Positions 52,500 to 62,103 are shown, counted from the stretch's first letter. The stretch: DNA of 64,000 bases from CAZGMJ01 sp964526785 (GCA_964526785.1 CAZGMJ010000002.1:62001-126000), one strand, 5' to 3'. Notes: generated from the sequence alone by a model not told the origin. Numbers and translations are program-made.

Positions 52500-54233
52500 T
52501 CACTTCCTGGAATTCTCATCTCCGTTCTTCTGTTGTTCTGTCAGAATCGCTTCGGCCGCCTCCCACTTCTCCTGGGCTTTCTTGCTCGCTGCTTCGGCCT
52601 GGCGGGCCAGACGCAACGCCTCCGCTCTGAGTTTGCTCGTATCGCCCGTGCCCTTGGCTGCCTCGGCTTCCGCCGCTTGAGCCGCTCGCAACAACGCTTC
52701 GGCCTCGGCCGTCGCACGCTTCGCTTCCTCCTGCATCTGCTGAGCCGTTATTCTGGCCGTCTCCAACTGGGAGATGGCCTCAGTCGCTTCTGTTTGTGCG
52801 GTCCCTGCTTCGTTGCCCGCAGTCGAAACGGAATCATAGCTCGCAGCCTGCCGCTTTTCGGCATCGAGCACGGCCCTTTCGCTTTCGAGCAACTCCTGCT
52901 GGGGCTGCCGCTGCCCTGCCTGAAAGCCGAACGGATCGGCAACCGCATCGTGCAATGTATCACCTGAGAGAGGTGGTTTGTGAACGGCCTTCAAGCTATC
53001 CACCATTTGCTTGTTCGGCACGCCGCCCTTTGAAATCGTCGGGGTCAGAACAAAAACGGTTTCCTGAGCCCTTTCCTCGAAGTCCTTGCTTGAGAAGAAC
53101 ATGCCGATCAAGGGTATGTCCTTGAGTCCCGGCACGCCTCGAACAATGGCACGCCGTTCGGGTTTCCGGATCCCCCCAATGATCAGGCTCTCGCCCCGAC
53201 GAATGCGGTTTTCCTTGTTCTGGATGTGTCTTTCCGTGAGGATCGGTATCTGCTTAACACCTTCAGGGGTCGATTTGGACGAAATCCGGGCGCTGGTCTC
53301 CAGAGCGATTGACCCGTCGGCGAAGACGTGCGGAGTTACGATCAGTTCGTCGACGATCCATACGTACCGGTCGTAGGTCCTTTGCCCGAGGTCGCGGGTC
53401 TCCGTGCGGATCGTCTGCCACGGGACGTACTCTTTGGACATGATTCGCGCGGGTTGGCCGTTGACCACTTCCAGACTGGGATTCATCATGATCTTGAGAT
53501 ATCCCTTGGATTCGAGGATGTCGACCAGCGATTTGAACCAATGCCCTTCTTTGCCGCTGACGTAACCGATCTTCAGCCCGAACGTTGATCTCGCTACTTC
53601 GCGCAGCGCTGCGCCCGGAAACGCGGGCAGCAGGTCGCCGTTGGTCTGTTTGCCGCCGAGAGTAATCCCTTCGCCCAAGACGTTTTCGATGAGGATGGTG
53701 GTTTCCCGGTCCACCGTAACGTCCGCGTATCGTTTGTAAATCAGGCAATCGATGCGCACCTGGATGGGTGGCACATCCACCGATTCCAGCACCTCCAGTG
53801 CGGCAGTGACGTCCGGCTCATTCGGACATCGCACGATCAACTGATTGCAGGCGGGATTGACGCTCGCCACATATGTCGTAGACCTGCTCACGCGCCCCTT
53901 CTTATCATAGCTGCGTTGAGCGAATTGTTGATCCAGCATTTGTTTTAACGATCCGGGGCTGTGATACCGTGCGAAGTAGAGAAGCTTCCATTCGGGCGCA
54001 CCGCCTATGTTCTGTTTGATGATCTTGGGCGGTGCAGTGTACTCGCTGGAAAGCCGTACGTTCGGGTCCTCGACGGGCTTTATCTGCGTCAGGCTGCGCA
54101 GGGTCCTGTCGGCTTCCATCTCTGCGATGCGCTCGCCCGTCATCGCTTCGCAGCCGCAGAGCACGAGGGCGGCGGTCAGCCATGTTGCCAGGGCGACCAA
54201 ACGAGTCGTTGGATTGTAGTTGTGCTTAACCAT
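52500..54233 (-). CDS. Secretin-family outer-membrane lipoprotein with coiled-coil tail (paralogue B)
   Basis: 577 residues from the ATG at 54233, which opens a lipoprotein signal (LVLCGC lipobox near residue 27); reading further upstream gives non-family sequence. Regions: WKLLYFARYHSPGSLKQMLD, VLESVDVPPIQVRIDCLIYK, and the secretin domain (VTPHVFADGSIALETSARIS, ESLIIGGIRKPERRA, VPGLKDIPLIGMFFSSKDFE). The classical VPxLxDIPxxGxxF motif is kept. The last about 150 residues are an Ala/Glu/Lys coiled coil, unusual for GspD/PilQ secretins. Such proteins form outer-membrane channels for type II secretion or pilus systems, but no other system genes are nearby. Confidence 0.88.
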   Translation of the reverse strand: MVKHNYNPTTRLVALATWLTAALVLCGCEAMTGERIAEMEADRTLRSLTQIKPVEDPNVRLSSEYTAPPKIIKQNIGGAPEWKLLYFARYHSPGSLKQMLDQQFAQRSYDKKGRVSRSTTYVASVNPACNQLIVRCPNEPDVTAALEVLESVDVPPIQVRIDCLIYKRYADVTVDRETTILIENVLGEGITLGGKQTNGDLLPAFPGAALREVARSTFGLKIGYVSGKEGHWFKSLVDILESKGYLKIMMNPSLEVVNGQPARIMSKEYVPWQTIRTETRDLGQRTYDRYVWIVDELIVTPHVFADGSIALETSARISSKSTPEGVKQIPILTERHIQNKENRIRRGESLIIGGIRKPERRAIVRGVPGLKDIPLIGMFFSSKDFEERAQETVFVLTPTISKGGVPNKQMVDSLKAVHKPPLSGDTLHDAVADPFGFQAGQRQPQQELLESERAVLDAEKRQAASYDSVSTAGNEAGTAQTEATEAISQLETARITAQQMQEEAKRATAEAEALLRAAQAAEAEAAKGTGDTSKLRAEALRLARQAEAASKKAQEKWEAAEAILTEQQKNGDENSRK

Positions 54234-54291
54234 GATCAAAACGTACGAACCGGCTAATCGGGCGTTTCCAGCGTGGCAATGCTTCGCCCGG

Positions 54292-56169
54292 CTATTTGTT
54301 CTCGTCACTGCCTGAATCGGATTCGGACGTGCCTTCATCGCCCTCGGGTTCGCCGCTGTCTTGCCCGCTCTGCTCTGCGTTGTTCTCGCCGGCAGGCTTC
54401 TCAGGCGGGTTGGCATCGTCTTGTTCGCTGCCGTTGCCGTCCGAATCGCCGCCCTCCGCTTCGGCCAGGGCCTGCTCGGCCTGGCGAATCCTGGCATCAG
54501 CATCCGCTTTGGCCTGGCGGGCCTGCTCAAGCAGTTTCGCAGCCTCCGCCTTTGCCTTTTCGGCGTCGGTCGTGGCCTTCTCGGCCTCTGATTTGGTTTT
54601 CTGGGCGGCCTTGAGCTGTGCTTCCGCCTGCGCCTTGGCCTTCTCAGCCTCCCGCTTCATTCGCAGCGCTTCGGCCTTGACCTGTTTAAGTTCGAGCAGG
54701 GCGCGGGCGGCCTCGGCCTCGGCGCGTTCGGCCTTGTCATCGGCTGCTCGCATGACGCTCCGCGCAATGGCCTTCTCGCGGGCCGCTTCAAGACGCGCCT
54801 TCTCGGCCTCGAGTAGCTCCTTTTCCTGTTCCCGCTTGTCCGCTCGGAAGCCGAACGGGTCGGTCATCGTCTTGTTGAAGGTCTCCGTTGGAACGGGCGA
54901 TTCGTGTTCGCGCCGGAGTTTGGCGATCATTTCGTCGTTCGGCACGCCGCCGGTGGAAATGGTCGGCGTTATGATGAAGATCGTCTCCTTGGCGCGCTCC
55001 TCGAAGTCCTTGCTGGAGAACAGCAGCCCGAGCAGCGGTATATCCTTGAGGCCCGGTACGCCGCGCACGACTGCCCGCCGTTCGCTCTTTCGGATGCCGC
55101 CGATGACGAGGCTTTCGCCCGGTCGGACGCGATTCTCCTTGTTGTTGATTTCCTTGTGCGTCAGCACTGGTATCTGCTTGACGCCTTCGGGCGTGGACTT
55201 CGAGGCGATCTGCGCCTCGGTCACCAATCCGATAGATCCGTCTGCGAAAACATGCGGCGTGATACGCAGTTTGTCGATCACATCGACGTACTCCGTTCGT
55301 GTCTCGATGAATTCGGAGCGAATATCGCGCAGATAAACCGTCTGCAGCGGGACTTTCTCCTGGGAGGTGATGGTTGCGGTCTCTCCGTTGACCACCTCGA
55401 GGGATGGATTCATCAGAATCTTCAGGTAACCCTTGGACTCGAGGATATCCACCAGGGCCTGGAAGATGTGTCCTTCATCACCTTTCATGTAGCCGATCTT
55501 CAGGCCGAACTTGGACCGCGCAATATCCCGCAGGGCCGCACCGGGAAACGCGGGCAAAAGGTTGCCCGACGAGTCCTCCTTGCCGCCCATCGTGATGTGC
55601 TCGCCGAAGAGGTTCTGGATCTTGATCGTTGTCTCGCGGTCCATGGTAACGTCTGCGTAGAGGTCGGAGACCATGCAGTCGATCTTGACCTGAATGGGTG
55701 GCACGTCCACGCTTTCCAGCAACTCCAGGATCGCGTGAATGTCCTCCTCGGTGGGACTTCTGACGACGAGTTGGTTCGTTGCATCGCTGGCCGTGATGGT
55801 GTAATCCGCCTGCGTGGTCCCCTGCTTCTTGTTGAACAGAGGAGTTGCGAACTGGTCGTGCACAATGGCTCTGAGCCGGTCGGCAACGTGGTACTTGCAG
55901 AAGTAAAAGAGTTTCCACTCCTCTTTGCCGCCGACCGTTTGCCTGACGACCTTGGGCGGCGCCTGATAGATGGCCGGGACGGGGATGTTGGGTTCGGCAA
56001 CAGGTTGGATGCGCGTGAGGTTGCGCAGGGTCTTGTCGGCCTCCAGTTCGGTCAGACGCTCTGCGAACAGACCGTCGCACCCGGCAACTGCGAACATAAT
56101 GACCAGGGCCACAACGCAGTACAATACAGCGATGCGGCCCGTCCTTTGGCTCCTGCGGCTCATATCCAT
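54292..56169 (-). CDS. Secretin-family outer-membrane lipoprotein with coiled-coil tail (paralogue A)
   Basis: 625 residues from the ATG at 56169; no strong ribosome site. The lipobox VAGC lies near residue 30. Layout matches the downstream gene: WKLFYFCKYHVADRLRAIVH, LLESVDVPPIQVKIDCMVSD, ITPHVFADGSIGLVTEAQIA, ESLVIGGIRKSERRA and VPGLKDIPLLGLLFSSKDFE. Over half of the residues match the paralogue by eye through the secretin domain. The C-terminal about 190 residues form a longer Ala/Lys/Glu coiled coil ending in an Asp/Glu/Ser-rich tail (GTSESDSGSDENK). First gene of the pair, 58 bases before the second. Confidence 0.88.
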   Translation of the reverse strand: MDMSRRSQRTGRIAVLYCVVALVIMFAVAGCDGLFAERLTELEADKTLRNLTRIQPVAEPNIPVPAIYQAPPKVVRQTVGGKEEWKLFYFCKYHVADRLRAIVHDQFATPLFNKKQGTTQADYTITASDATNQLVVRSPTEEDIHAILELLESVDVPPIQVKIDCMVSDLYADVTMDRETTIKIQNLFGEHITMGGKEDSSGNLLPAFPGAALRDIARSKFGLKIGYMKGDEGHIFQALVDILESKGYLKILMNPSLEVVNGETATITSQEKVPLQTVYLRDIRSEFIETRTEYVDVIDKLRITPHVFADGSIGLVTEAQIASKSTPEGVKQIPVLTHKEINNKENRVRPGESLVIGGIRKSERRAVVRGVPGLKDIPLLGLLFSSKDFEERAKETIFIITPTISTGGVPNDEMIAKLRREHESPVPTETFNKTMTDPFGFRADKREQEKELLEAEKARLEAAREKAIARSVMRAADDKAERAEAEAARALLELKQVKAEALRMKREAEKAKAQAEAQLKAAQKTKSEAEKATTDAEKAKAEAAKLLEQARQAKADADARIRQAEQALAEAEGGDSDGNGSEQDDANPPEKPAGENNAEQSGQDSGEPEGDEGTSESDSGSDENK

Positions 56170-56385
56170 TGCATCTTCAATTATTGTCCGTCCATCGGAA
56201 GCGGCGCATACAGACTGCGCCCCACTATAAGAACGTAGACGGTGTATCTGCCCGAAATAATGCATAGTCTTTTCTCTATCGTCAAGCCCAATCGCATTCA
56301 CTTAATAATTGCGGGTATGTTAAGCGGGCGGGAAAAAGCAAATTTTTTGGACCAAACCACCGTTCTCTGCTATCTTCGTAACGTC

Positions 56386-57744
56386 ATGACAAGAAAAAAA
56401 CAACAAGCTTTGACCGTTGGTTTTATCGCGCTGGGTTGCGCTAAAAACACCGTCGACAGCGAGCGCATGCTGGCCGAAATCGCTCAGGCCGGCATGCTTA
56501 TTGCGGCCGAACCCGATAATCCTGCCGATTGGCAGGCTGATGTTGTTGTAATCAACACATGCGGCTTCATTGCTCCTGCAGTGTCGGAATCACTGGATGT
56601 TATAAGGCATTGCACCGACTGCAAGGTAACGGGCAATGTCGGTGCTGTGGTTGTTACGGGCTGCATGGCCCAAAGGTTCGGTGCCGATTTGTTCGACATG
56701 GTCGAAGGCATCGACGCAGTGGTGGGGCTGGGGCACAGAGATGAAATCGCAAAAATAATTCAGAATGTTGCAGCGTCGGGCCGGGGCGGCTGCTATGTGG
56801 ATCAACCGGTGGCGTCGGTCGGTGACGACCGCGTGCGTCTGCGAATAAACGCGCAGCACTGGGCCTATCTGCGCATCAGCGAGGGATGTGACCATTGCTG
56901 CTCGTTCTGCACGATACCCTCGATACGGGGACGTTTTCGCAGCAAATCCGCCGAGACCGTGCTCGATGAAGCGCGCGAGCTGGTCGAATCGGGCGTCGTG
57001 GAACTGAATCTCATCGGGCAGGACACCACCTATTACGGTCGCGACCGCAGGGAACCCGACGCATTGGCGGCATTGCTCGGCCGACTCGAACGAATCGAAG
57101 GGATTCAGTGGATTCGTCTGCTGTACGCCTATCCGACGGGCATAAGCGACAGGCTGATTGCGACGATGCGCGACAGCGACAGGATCGTGCAATACCTGGA
57201 TCTGCCGCTTCAGCACATCAGCGACCGTCTGCTTACGGCCATGCGCAGGCCCGATACGAAGGCTGCTATTGTCGGCCTTATCGAGCGGTTGCGGCGTGCC
57301 ATGCCCGATATTGTGCTTAGAACGACACTGATAGTTGGCTTTCCGGGCGAGACGCAGGCCGACTTCGAAGAGTTGGTCGAATTCGTGCAGTGGGCGCGGT
57401 TCGATGCCCTGGGTTGTTTCAAGTACTATCCGGAGACAGGAACGAAGGCCGCGGAGATGCCGGACCAGATTGCCGAATCGGTCAAAGACGAGCGGCTCGA
57501 TGCGTTGATGCGCACACAGCAGGAAATCGCCTTTGCCCGGAACGCCGAACGTGTGGGCCGGATCCTGCCGTGCATAGTGGACTGGGCCGACGGCGAAGGC
57601 GCCGGTGTCGGGCGCTACTACGGCCAGGTGCCGGAAGTGGATAGCGTGTGTTCTATAATACACTGCTCGGGCGAGCCGGGCGACGTCGTGAAAACGAAGG
57701 TCGTCGAAACCGAGGGCTATGATCTCATCGTCGAACAAATTTAG
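56386..57744 (+). CDS. rimO: Ribosomal protein S12 methylthiotransferase
   Basis: 452 residues from the ATG at 56386. It adds a methylthio group to Asp of ribosomal protein S12. The N-terminal UPF0004 domain has its iron-sulfur cysteines (C18 in FIALGCAKNTVDSERM, C59 in NTCGFI, C93 in VTGCMAQRFG). The radical-SAM cluster is C168, C172 and C175 in SEGCDHCCSFCTIP. The C-terminal TRAM part holds CIVDWADGEGAGVGRYYGQV. RimO is told from MiaB by its SIRGRFRSK and DLPLQHISD motifs. No ribosome site was seen. It is divergent from the secretins and followed by pgsA. Confidence 0.95.
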   Translation: MTRKKQQALTVGFIALGCAKNTVDSERMLAEIAQAGMLIAAEPDNPADWQADVVVINTCGFIAPAVSESLDVIRHCTDCKVTGNVGAVVVTGCMAQRFGADLFDMVEGIDAVVGLGHRDEIAKIIQNVAASGRGGCYVDQPVASVGDDRVRLRINAQHWAYLRISEGCDHCCSFCTIPSIRGRFRSKSAETVLDEARELVESGVVELNLIGQDTTYYGRDRREPDALAALLGRLERIEGIQWIRLLYAYPTGISDRLIATMRDSDRIVQYLDLPLQHISDRLLTAMRRPDTKAAIVGLIERLRRAMPDIVLRTTLIVGFPGETQADFEELVEFVQWARFDALGCFKYYPETGTKAAEMPDQIAESVKDERLDALMRTQQEIAFARNAERVGRILPCIVDWADGEGAGVGRYYGQVPEVDSVCSIIHCSGEPGDVVKTKVVETEGYDLIVEQI

Positions 57745-57782
57745 TATTGAAGGGGGCATCACCCACAGGTAAACTCCAGTCT

Positions 57783-58391
57783 ATGATCAAATTCGTTCCG
57801 AACATACTGACCGTCGGGCGGCTGGTGCTTACCGTAATCTTCCTGATTATGATCCTGTATAGCCCCGGCGTGCAGAACAAGGCGTTCTTTCTTGACGTGG
57901 CCTTCGTTCTATTCGTGGTTGCGGGCCTGACGGACATAGTCGACGGCATTGTCGCGCGGAAGTACGACGTTACGAGCAAGTTCGGCCGGATGGTGGACCC
58001 GCTGGCGGACAAAGTTCTGGTCTGCGGGACGTTCATCTGCTTTGCGATTGTGGCCCAGCCGAGGCTGTTCGACTGGCCACCCGCGACCCTGGCGGTCGTT
58101 CACTGGTCTGTTGCTGCGATTCTGATCGCGCGTGAAGCCTATGTGACGATCCTGCGGCACATCGCCGAAGCAAGGGGCATTAATTTTGCCGCCACGTGGT
58201 CGGGCAAGCTCAAGATGTTTCTCCAGTCGTTCGCGATCGGAACCGTCATCATCAAGATGGGGCATGTCCCCGATGCCCGCTGGGGCTACTGGTTTACGGC
58301 CATCGTGTTTGCAGCGATGCTGGCCGCGACGATCTTATCGGGCATTCTGGCCACGCGCCGCCAGTCGTGGAGAGACGCCCGGCATCAATAA
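57783..58391 (+). CDS. pgsA: CDP-diacylglycerol-glycerol-3-phosphate 3-phosphatidyltransferase
   Basis: 202 residues from the ATG at 57783. It makes phosphatidylglycerol phosphate in the inner membrane. The CDP-alcohol phosphotransferase motif is perfect: D54-G55, A58-R59, G68, D72 and D76 (DGIVARKYDVTSKFGRMVDP). Four to six hydrophobic helices; IKFVPNILTVGRLVLTVIF is the usual start. rimO-pgsA adjacency is a common pairing in bacteria. It is 39 bases after rimO. Confidence 0.94.
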   Translation: MIKFVPNILTVGRLVLTVIFLIMILYSPGVQNKAFFLDVAFVLFVVAGLTDIVDGIVARKYDVTSKFGRMVDPLADKVLVCGTFICFAIVAQPRLFDWPPATLAVVHWSVAAILIAREAYVTILRHIAEARGINFAATWSGKLKMFLQSFAIGTVIIKMGHVPDARWGYWFTAIVFAAMLAATILSGILATRRQSWRDARHQ

Positions 58392-58407
58392 CAGAAGGTA
58401 GGAGCTT

Positions 58408-60597
58408 ATGAATACACGCTATTCTCGTATACTCGAAATGGTTCTGTCATGCGCAATACTATCGGTCCTTGTCGGTATGGCTCGGCCTGCAGCGGCCATC
58501 GCAGAGTTCCTGCCTCCCGCAGCCGACGGAATGAAATGGAAGCTCGCCTGGAGCGACGAATTCGACGGCGAGAAGATCGATCAGTCGAAATGGGAGATCA
58601 TGGGGGACTGGAAACGCCGGGATGGCTGGTGGGTCAAGGAAGACTCCTTCCTCGACGGTGATGGCCATCTGATCATCCGCACGAAGAAAGACGGGGACCG
58701 CTACACCAGCGGGGCCATGCGGACCAAGGGGAAATTCGAGCACACGTACGGCTACTGGGTGTGCCGATGCAAACTGCCCGAGAAGGAAGGCCACTGGCCC
58801 GCTTTCTGGATGTATACTCCTTCCGTCGGCAAGATCGGCAATGGCGGCCGCGACGGCACCGAGATCGATATCATGGAAAAGCCCTGGCGCGAGCCGCAGA
58901 TCAGCCAGAACCTACACTGGGACGGCTATGGCAAGGAGCACCAGCACGCAGGAACGGGGCCGTTCATGGTCCCGGGCCTCAATGAAGGCTTTCACACGTT
59001 CGCCGTGCATTGGCGGCCGGATGAGTACGTCTTTTACGTCGATGGGCTCGAAACCTGGCGAACCAGCGCCGGCGGCGTCTCTCAGGTCCCGGAATACGCC
59101 AAGCTCACCGAGGAAATCGGCAAGTGGGGCGGCGACATCACCAAAGCCGACCTGCCCGATCGATTCGTTGTCGACTATGTCCGCGTGTACGACGAGGTGC
59201 CGGATGAGAAAGCGCATCGCAGAGACCTGATATGGCGGGCCGCACACGTCCGCCCGACGCCGCGTCAGCTCGCCTGGCAGAAGAATGAGTTTATCGCCTT
59301 CATTCACTACACAGTCAATGCGTTCACCGACAAGGAGTGGGGCGACGGCACCGAGGATCCGTCGATTTTCAATCCGAGCCAACTGGATGTTCGCCAGTGG
59401 GTCCGTGTGTGTAAGGATGCGGGCATGAAGGTTGTCACTCTGACCGCCAAACACCACGACGGTTTCTGCCTCTGGCCCAGCAAGTACACAGAGCATTCGA
59501 TCAAGAACAGCCCCTATAAGAACGGCAGGGGTGACATTGTCGGCGAGCTTGCGGAAGCCTGCCGGGATGCGGGGCTCGGTCTCGGTCTCTACCTGTCGCC
59601 CTGGGATCGCCACGAGCCGACCTATGGAGATACCGAGACGTACAACAAGTTCTACAAGAACCAGCTCCGCGAACTGCTCACCAACTACGGTCCGCTGGCC
59701 GAGGTCTGGTTCGACGGCGCCAAGGGCCCGGACGCCAAAGACATGGAGTACGACTGGGACGGCTACTACGCCCTGGTTCGCGAATTGCAGCCCGACGCCG
59801 TCATCTTCAACGGCCCGGACGTCCGCTGGGTCGGCAACGAAGCTGGTTACGCCCGCAAGAGCGAGTGGAGCGTAATGAACCGCAATGACAAGCCATTCGG
59901 CTTCATCAACCCGCGTCAGGAATGCCTCGGCTGTCTCGACGCGCTGGGCAAAGGCGAGAATCTGATCTGGTACCCCGCCGAGACCGATGTCTCAATCCGC
60001 CCGGGCTGGTTCTATCACGCCGGCGAAGACGACAAGGTCAAGTCGCTGGACAAGCTGATCGATATTTGGTTCAGCTCGGTCGGCCAGAACAGCGTGCTGC
60101 TGCTCAACCTGCCTCCCGATAAGCGGGGCCTGATTCACGAAAACGACGTCCGGCGGCTGCGGGAGCTTCGCAAGGTGCTTGACGAGACCTTCGACGAGAA
60201 TCTGGCGGCCGGCGCCGAAGTCCGCGCTTCGGCTGTCCGGAGCGACGGTTCGCAGTTTTCGCCCGATAATATCGTCGATGGCAATCCCGATACGTACTGG
60301 ACCTGCAATGACTGGCGGACCGAGGCCGCCATCACCTTCGATCTGGGCTCTCGCAGGACGTTCAACGTAGTGGAACTGGCCGAGCACATCGCTGTCGGCC
60401 AGCGTGTTGCACAATTCACGATCGAGGTACAAGGCCCCGACGGCTGGAAGGAGTTTGCCGGCGGCACCACCATCGGTTACAAACGCCTGCTGCGCTTCGA
60501 GCCCGTCACGGCCCGCAGAGTACGCCTGAGAATTCTCGACTCGCGCCTCTGCCCGACGCTTTCGAATTTCGCCCTGTATTTCGGCCGGTCGCTGTAG
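58408..60597 (+). CDS. Exported GH16-GH29-CBM32 fusion (laminarinase/agarase-like plus alpha-L-fucosidase-like)
   Basis: 729 residues; TAGGAG before the ATG. Signal peptide to about AAAIAE. Residues about 40-270 are a GH16 domain (KLAWSDEFDGEKIDQSKWEI) with the catalytic ExDxxE as E152, D154 and E157 in TEIDIMEKPW. Residues about 275-590 are GH29 alpha-L-fucosidase-like: WVRVCKDAGMKVVTLTAKHH, DGFCLWPSKYTEHSIKNSPY and the nucleophile Asp (D436) in VWFDGAKG. A C-terminal F5/8-type (CBM32-like) domain (VDGNPDTYWTCNDWRTEA) ends it. It would cut a glucan or galactan backbone and remove fucose, for example from algal polysaccharides. The substrate is inferred. Confidence 0.9.
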   Translation: MNTRYSRILEMVLSCAILSVLVGMARPAAAIAEFLPPAADGMKWKLAWSDEFDGEKIDQSKWEIMGDWKRRDGWWVKEDSFLDGDGHLIIRTKKDGDRYTSGAMRTKGKFEHTYGYWVCRCKLPEKEGHWPAFWMYTPSVGKIGNGGRDGTEIDIMEKPWREPQISQNLHWDGYGKEHQHAGTGPFMVPGLNEGFHTFAVHWRPDEYVFYVDGLETWRTSAGGVSQVPEYAKLTEEIGKWGGDITKADLPDRFVVDYVRVYDEVPDEKAHRRDLIWRAAHVRPTPRQLAWQKNEFIAFIHYTVNAFTDKEWGDGTEDPSIFNPSQLDVRQWVRVCKDAGMKVVTLTAKHHDGFCLWPSKYTEHSIKNSPYKNGRGDIVGELAEACRDAGLGLGLYLSPWDRHEPTYGDTETYNKFYKNQLRELLTNYGPLAEVWFDGAKGPDAKDMEYDWDGYYALVRELQPDAVIFNGPDVRWVGNEAGYARKSEWSVMNRNDKPFGFINPRQECLGCLDALGKGENLIWYPAETDVSIRPGWFYHAGEDDKVKSLDKLIDIWFSSVGQNSVLLLNLPPDKRGLIHENDVRRLRELRKVLDETFDENLAAGAEVRASAVRSDGSQFSPDNIVDGNPDTYWTCNDWRTEAAITFDLGSRRTFNVVELAEHIAVGQRVAQFTIEVQGPDGWKEFAGGTTIGYKRLLRFEPVTARRVRLRILDSRLCPTLSNFALYFGRSL

Positions 60598-60748
60598 CCC
60601 GCCGAATCGTCGCGCGCGGCGACTGCGCGAACATAATTACACGCTGGTCTGTACGCAAGAGCGGAGCTGGCCCACCGATGAGCACGAAGACCTTCACCAG
60701 GTGCTGCGGAAAACCTGTGCACACAAGACATGTGAAGGGAGCCAATCT

Positions 60749-61395
60749 ATGGACACGCCAAGCCGCCCCGGCCAGTTCCAACTCGTAGTAATCTTCATAG
60801 TAGTAATAGCTCTGGTTCTACTCGTGAGCCATGTTCGCCGCAAGCCTGATCTTCCGACGCTTATCCAGCAGAATGCGCAGTTTCATTCGATCGGCGCAGC
60901 CATTGAAATCCACTGCCGCGACTTTGAAGGCTATCCGCCTTCAGATGCGACCGATCCGGCCGGTAGGCCCTATTGCGGGGCGATGAAGCTGTGCGAGGCG
61001 CTGATGGGTCGGGACTTGATGGGCTTCCATCCGCTATGCCGTACGGCCAGGACGCCGCAGGTGCTGCCGGCATGCCCGTTCTGTACTACCGTGCGGACCC
61101 GAACGGCGCCGCGAACGACCCCAACTATCCCGACAACCCCGCCAGCATTTACAATTACCGCGACAACCAGGCTATCCTTGAGCTCGGAGTCCCCGGCAGG
61201 CCCGACCTGCGGCACCCAATGGTTGATCCCAAGCTGTTCTATCAGATGATCGCCGAGTACCAATCACCGACAAAGCCGTACCGTTCGGACTCCTACGTCC
61301 TCCTCTCGGCCGGTTTCGACGGCCTCTATGGCACCGCCGACGATGTTCTCCATTCTGGACGGCCGTCAAAGCCGAGGCGCGAGCCGGAGAACTGA
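60749..61395 (+). pseudogene. Broken prepilin-like protein gene (frameshift and internal deletion)
   Basis: The ATG at 60749 (AAGGGAG upstream) opens a frame with a membrane helix (FQLVVIFIVVIALVLLVSHV) and family-like GYPPSDATDP, KLCEALMGRDLMGFHP. Near 61025-61045 the family-like sequence continues in another frame (GMPVLYYRADPNGAANDPNY, SYVLLSAGFDGLYGTADDV) to the stop at 61395. The frame shift is -1 or +2. Compared with what I remember of intact relatives, roughly 75-100 residues between GFHP and GMPVLYY also appear to be missing. The prepilin Glu-5 motif is also absent. It is probably a decayed gene; an assembly error could explain the frame but not the missing stretch. Confidence 0.72.
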
Positions 61396-61443
61396 CATGC
61401 GCCCGCCGATGGCAGGTTGTACAAATCCACTGCGGCACGGCCT

Positions 61444-62103
61444 CTATTGAGCAAACCTGTCGATGAACTGATCGTCGACAAGGTCGGGCTCGATGCCGAT
61501 CTCGTCGAAGATCTCTTTCTCCATCTCGAATACCAGCGCGTCGATCCGGGCGATTCTCTTGGCGCGCCCGGCATCCGTGCCGTACGTCGCCGCGCTGCGT
61601 GCGTGGGCCTCGTCGAGCCGTTGCTGCAGCGGGACAATCTGATCGTGCATCGCCCGCTTGTCCGCGTAGTATACGATTTTCTCTTCCCAGGTTCCGGGCC
61701 GGTCGTCGGCATCGATCGGGGCGATGTACTTGTGTCTGCGGACGGTCAGCGCCAGCTCGGGCCACCTGCCCTTCAGCACGTCATACGCTCCGTATTCGTG
61801 CCCGCGGCCGTCGTACTTCTCCTTGAGCCTGCACCAGAACGCCTTGGTTTCTTCGCTCACGGGCTCTTCGAATCGGCTGAAATCCCGCAATCGAAAGTCG
61901 CACGCTCGCAGCAGGTCGTGGAGCATGCACGCCCGCTCGACCAGATCGACGTTCACGTCGTGGCCCGCAGCCCGCAGTTGCTCGGCCAGGAATACGCCGA
62001 CCTTTGCCGCCGCCAGGCTGTGCCTCACGATATGGGAGGGCACGCGATATTCCCTGAGCAGTCCCATGCATTGCTGTCGTGTCGGAAGTTCGGTCTCTTT
62101 CAT
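61444..62103 (-). CDS. HD-domain phosphohydrolase-like protein
   Basis: 219 residues from the ATG at 62103; the frame stays open upstream to 62172. The HD signature is H28 (VRHSLAAAKVGVFLAEQL) and H62-D63 (ACMLHDLLRACDFR), followed by RGHEYGAYDVLKGRWPELAL and a later metal-binding-like WEEKIVYYADKRAMHD. These are features of metal-dependent phosphohydrolases acting on nucleotides or similar compounds. Substrate is unknown. It is 35 bases downstream of thiH on the same strand, so an operon with thiGH is likely; this hints at, but does not show, a link to thiamine metabolism. Confidence 0.85.
   Translation of the reverse strand: MKETELPTRQQCMGLLREYRVPSHIVRHSLAAAKVGVFLAEQLRAAGHDVNVDLVERACMLHDLLRACDFRLRDFSRFEEPVSEETKAFWCRLKEKYDGRGHEYGAYDVLKGRWPELALTVRRHKYIAPIDADDRPGTWEEKIVYYADKRAMHDQIVPLQQRLDEAHARSAATYGTDAGRAKRIARIDALVFEMEKEIFDEIGIEPDLVDDQFIDRFAQ

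Noticed and set aside
54904..56238. A 444-codon plus-strand open frame
   Set aside because: It lies antisense to the first secretin; the long frame is a side effect of GC-rich third positions.
56590..57762. A 390-codon minus-strand open frame
   Set aside because: It is antisense to rimO, which has clear radical-SAM motifs.
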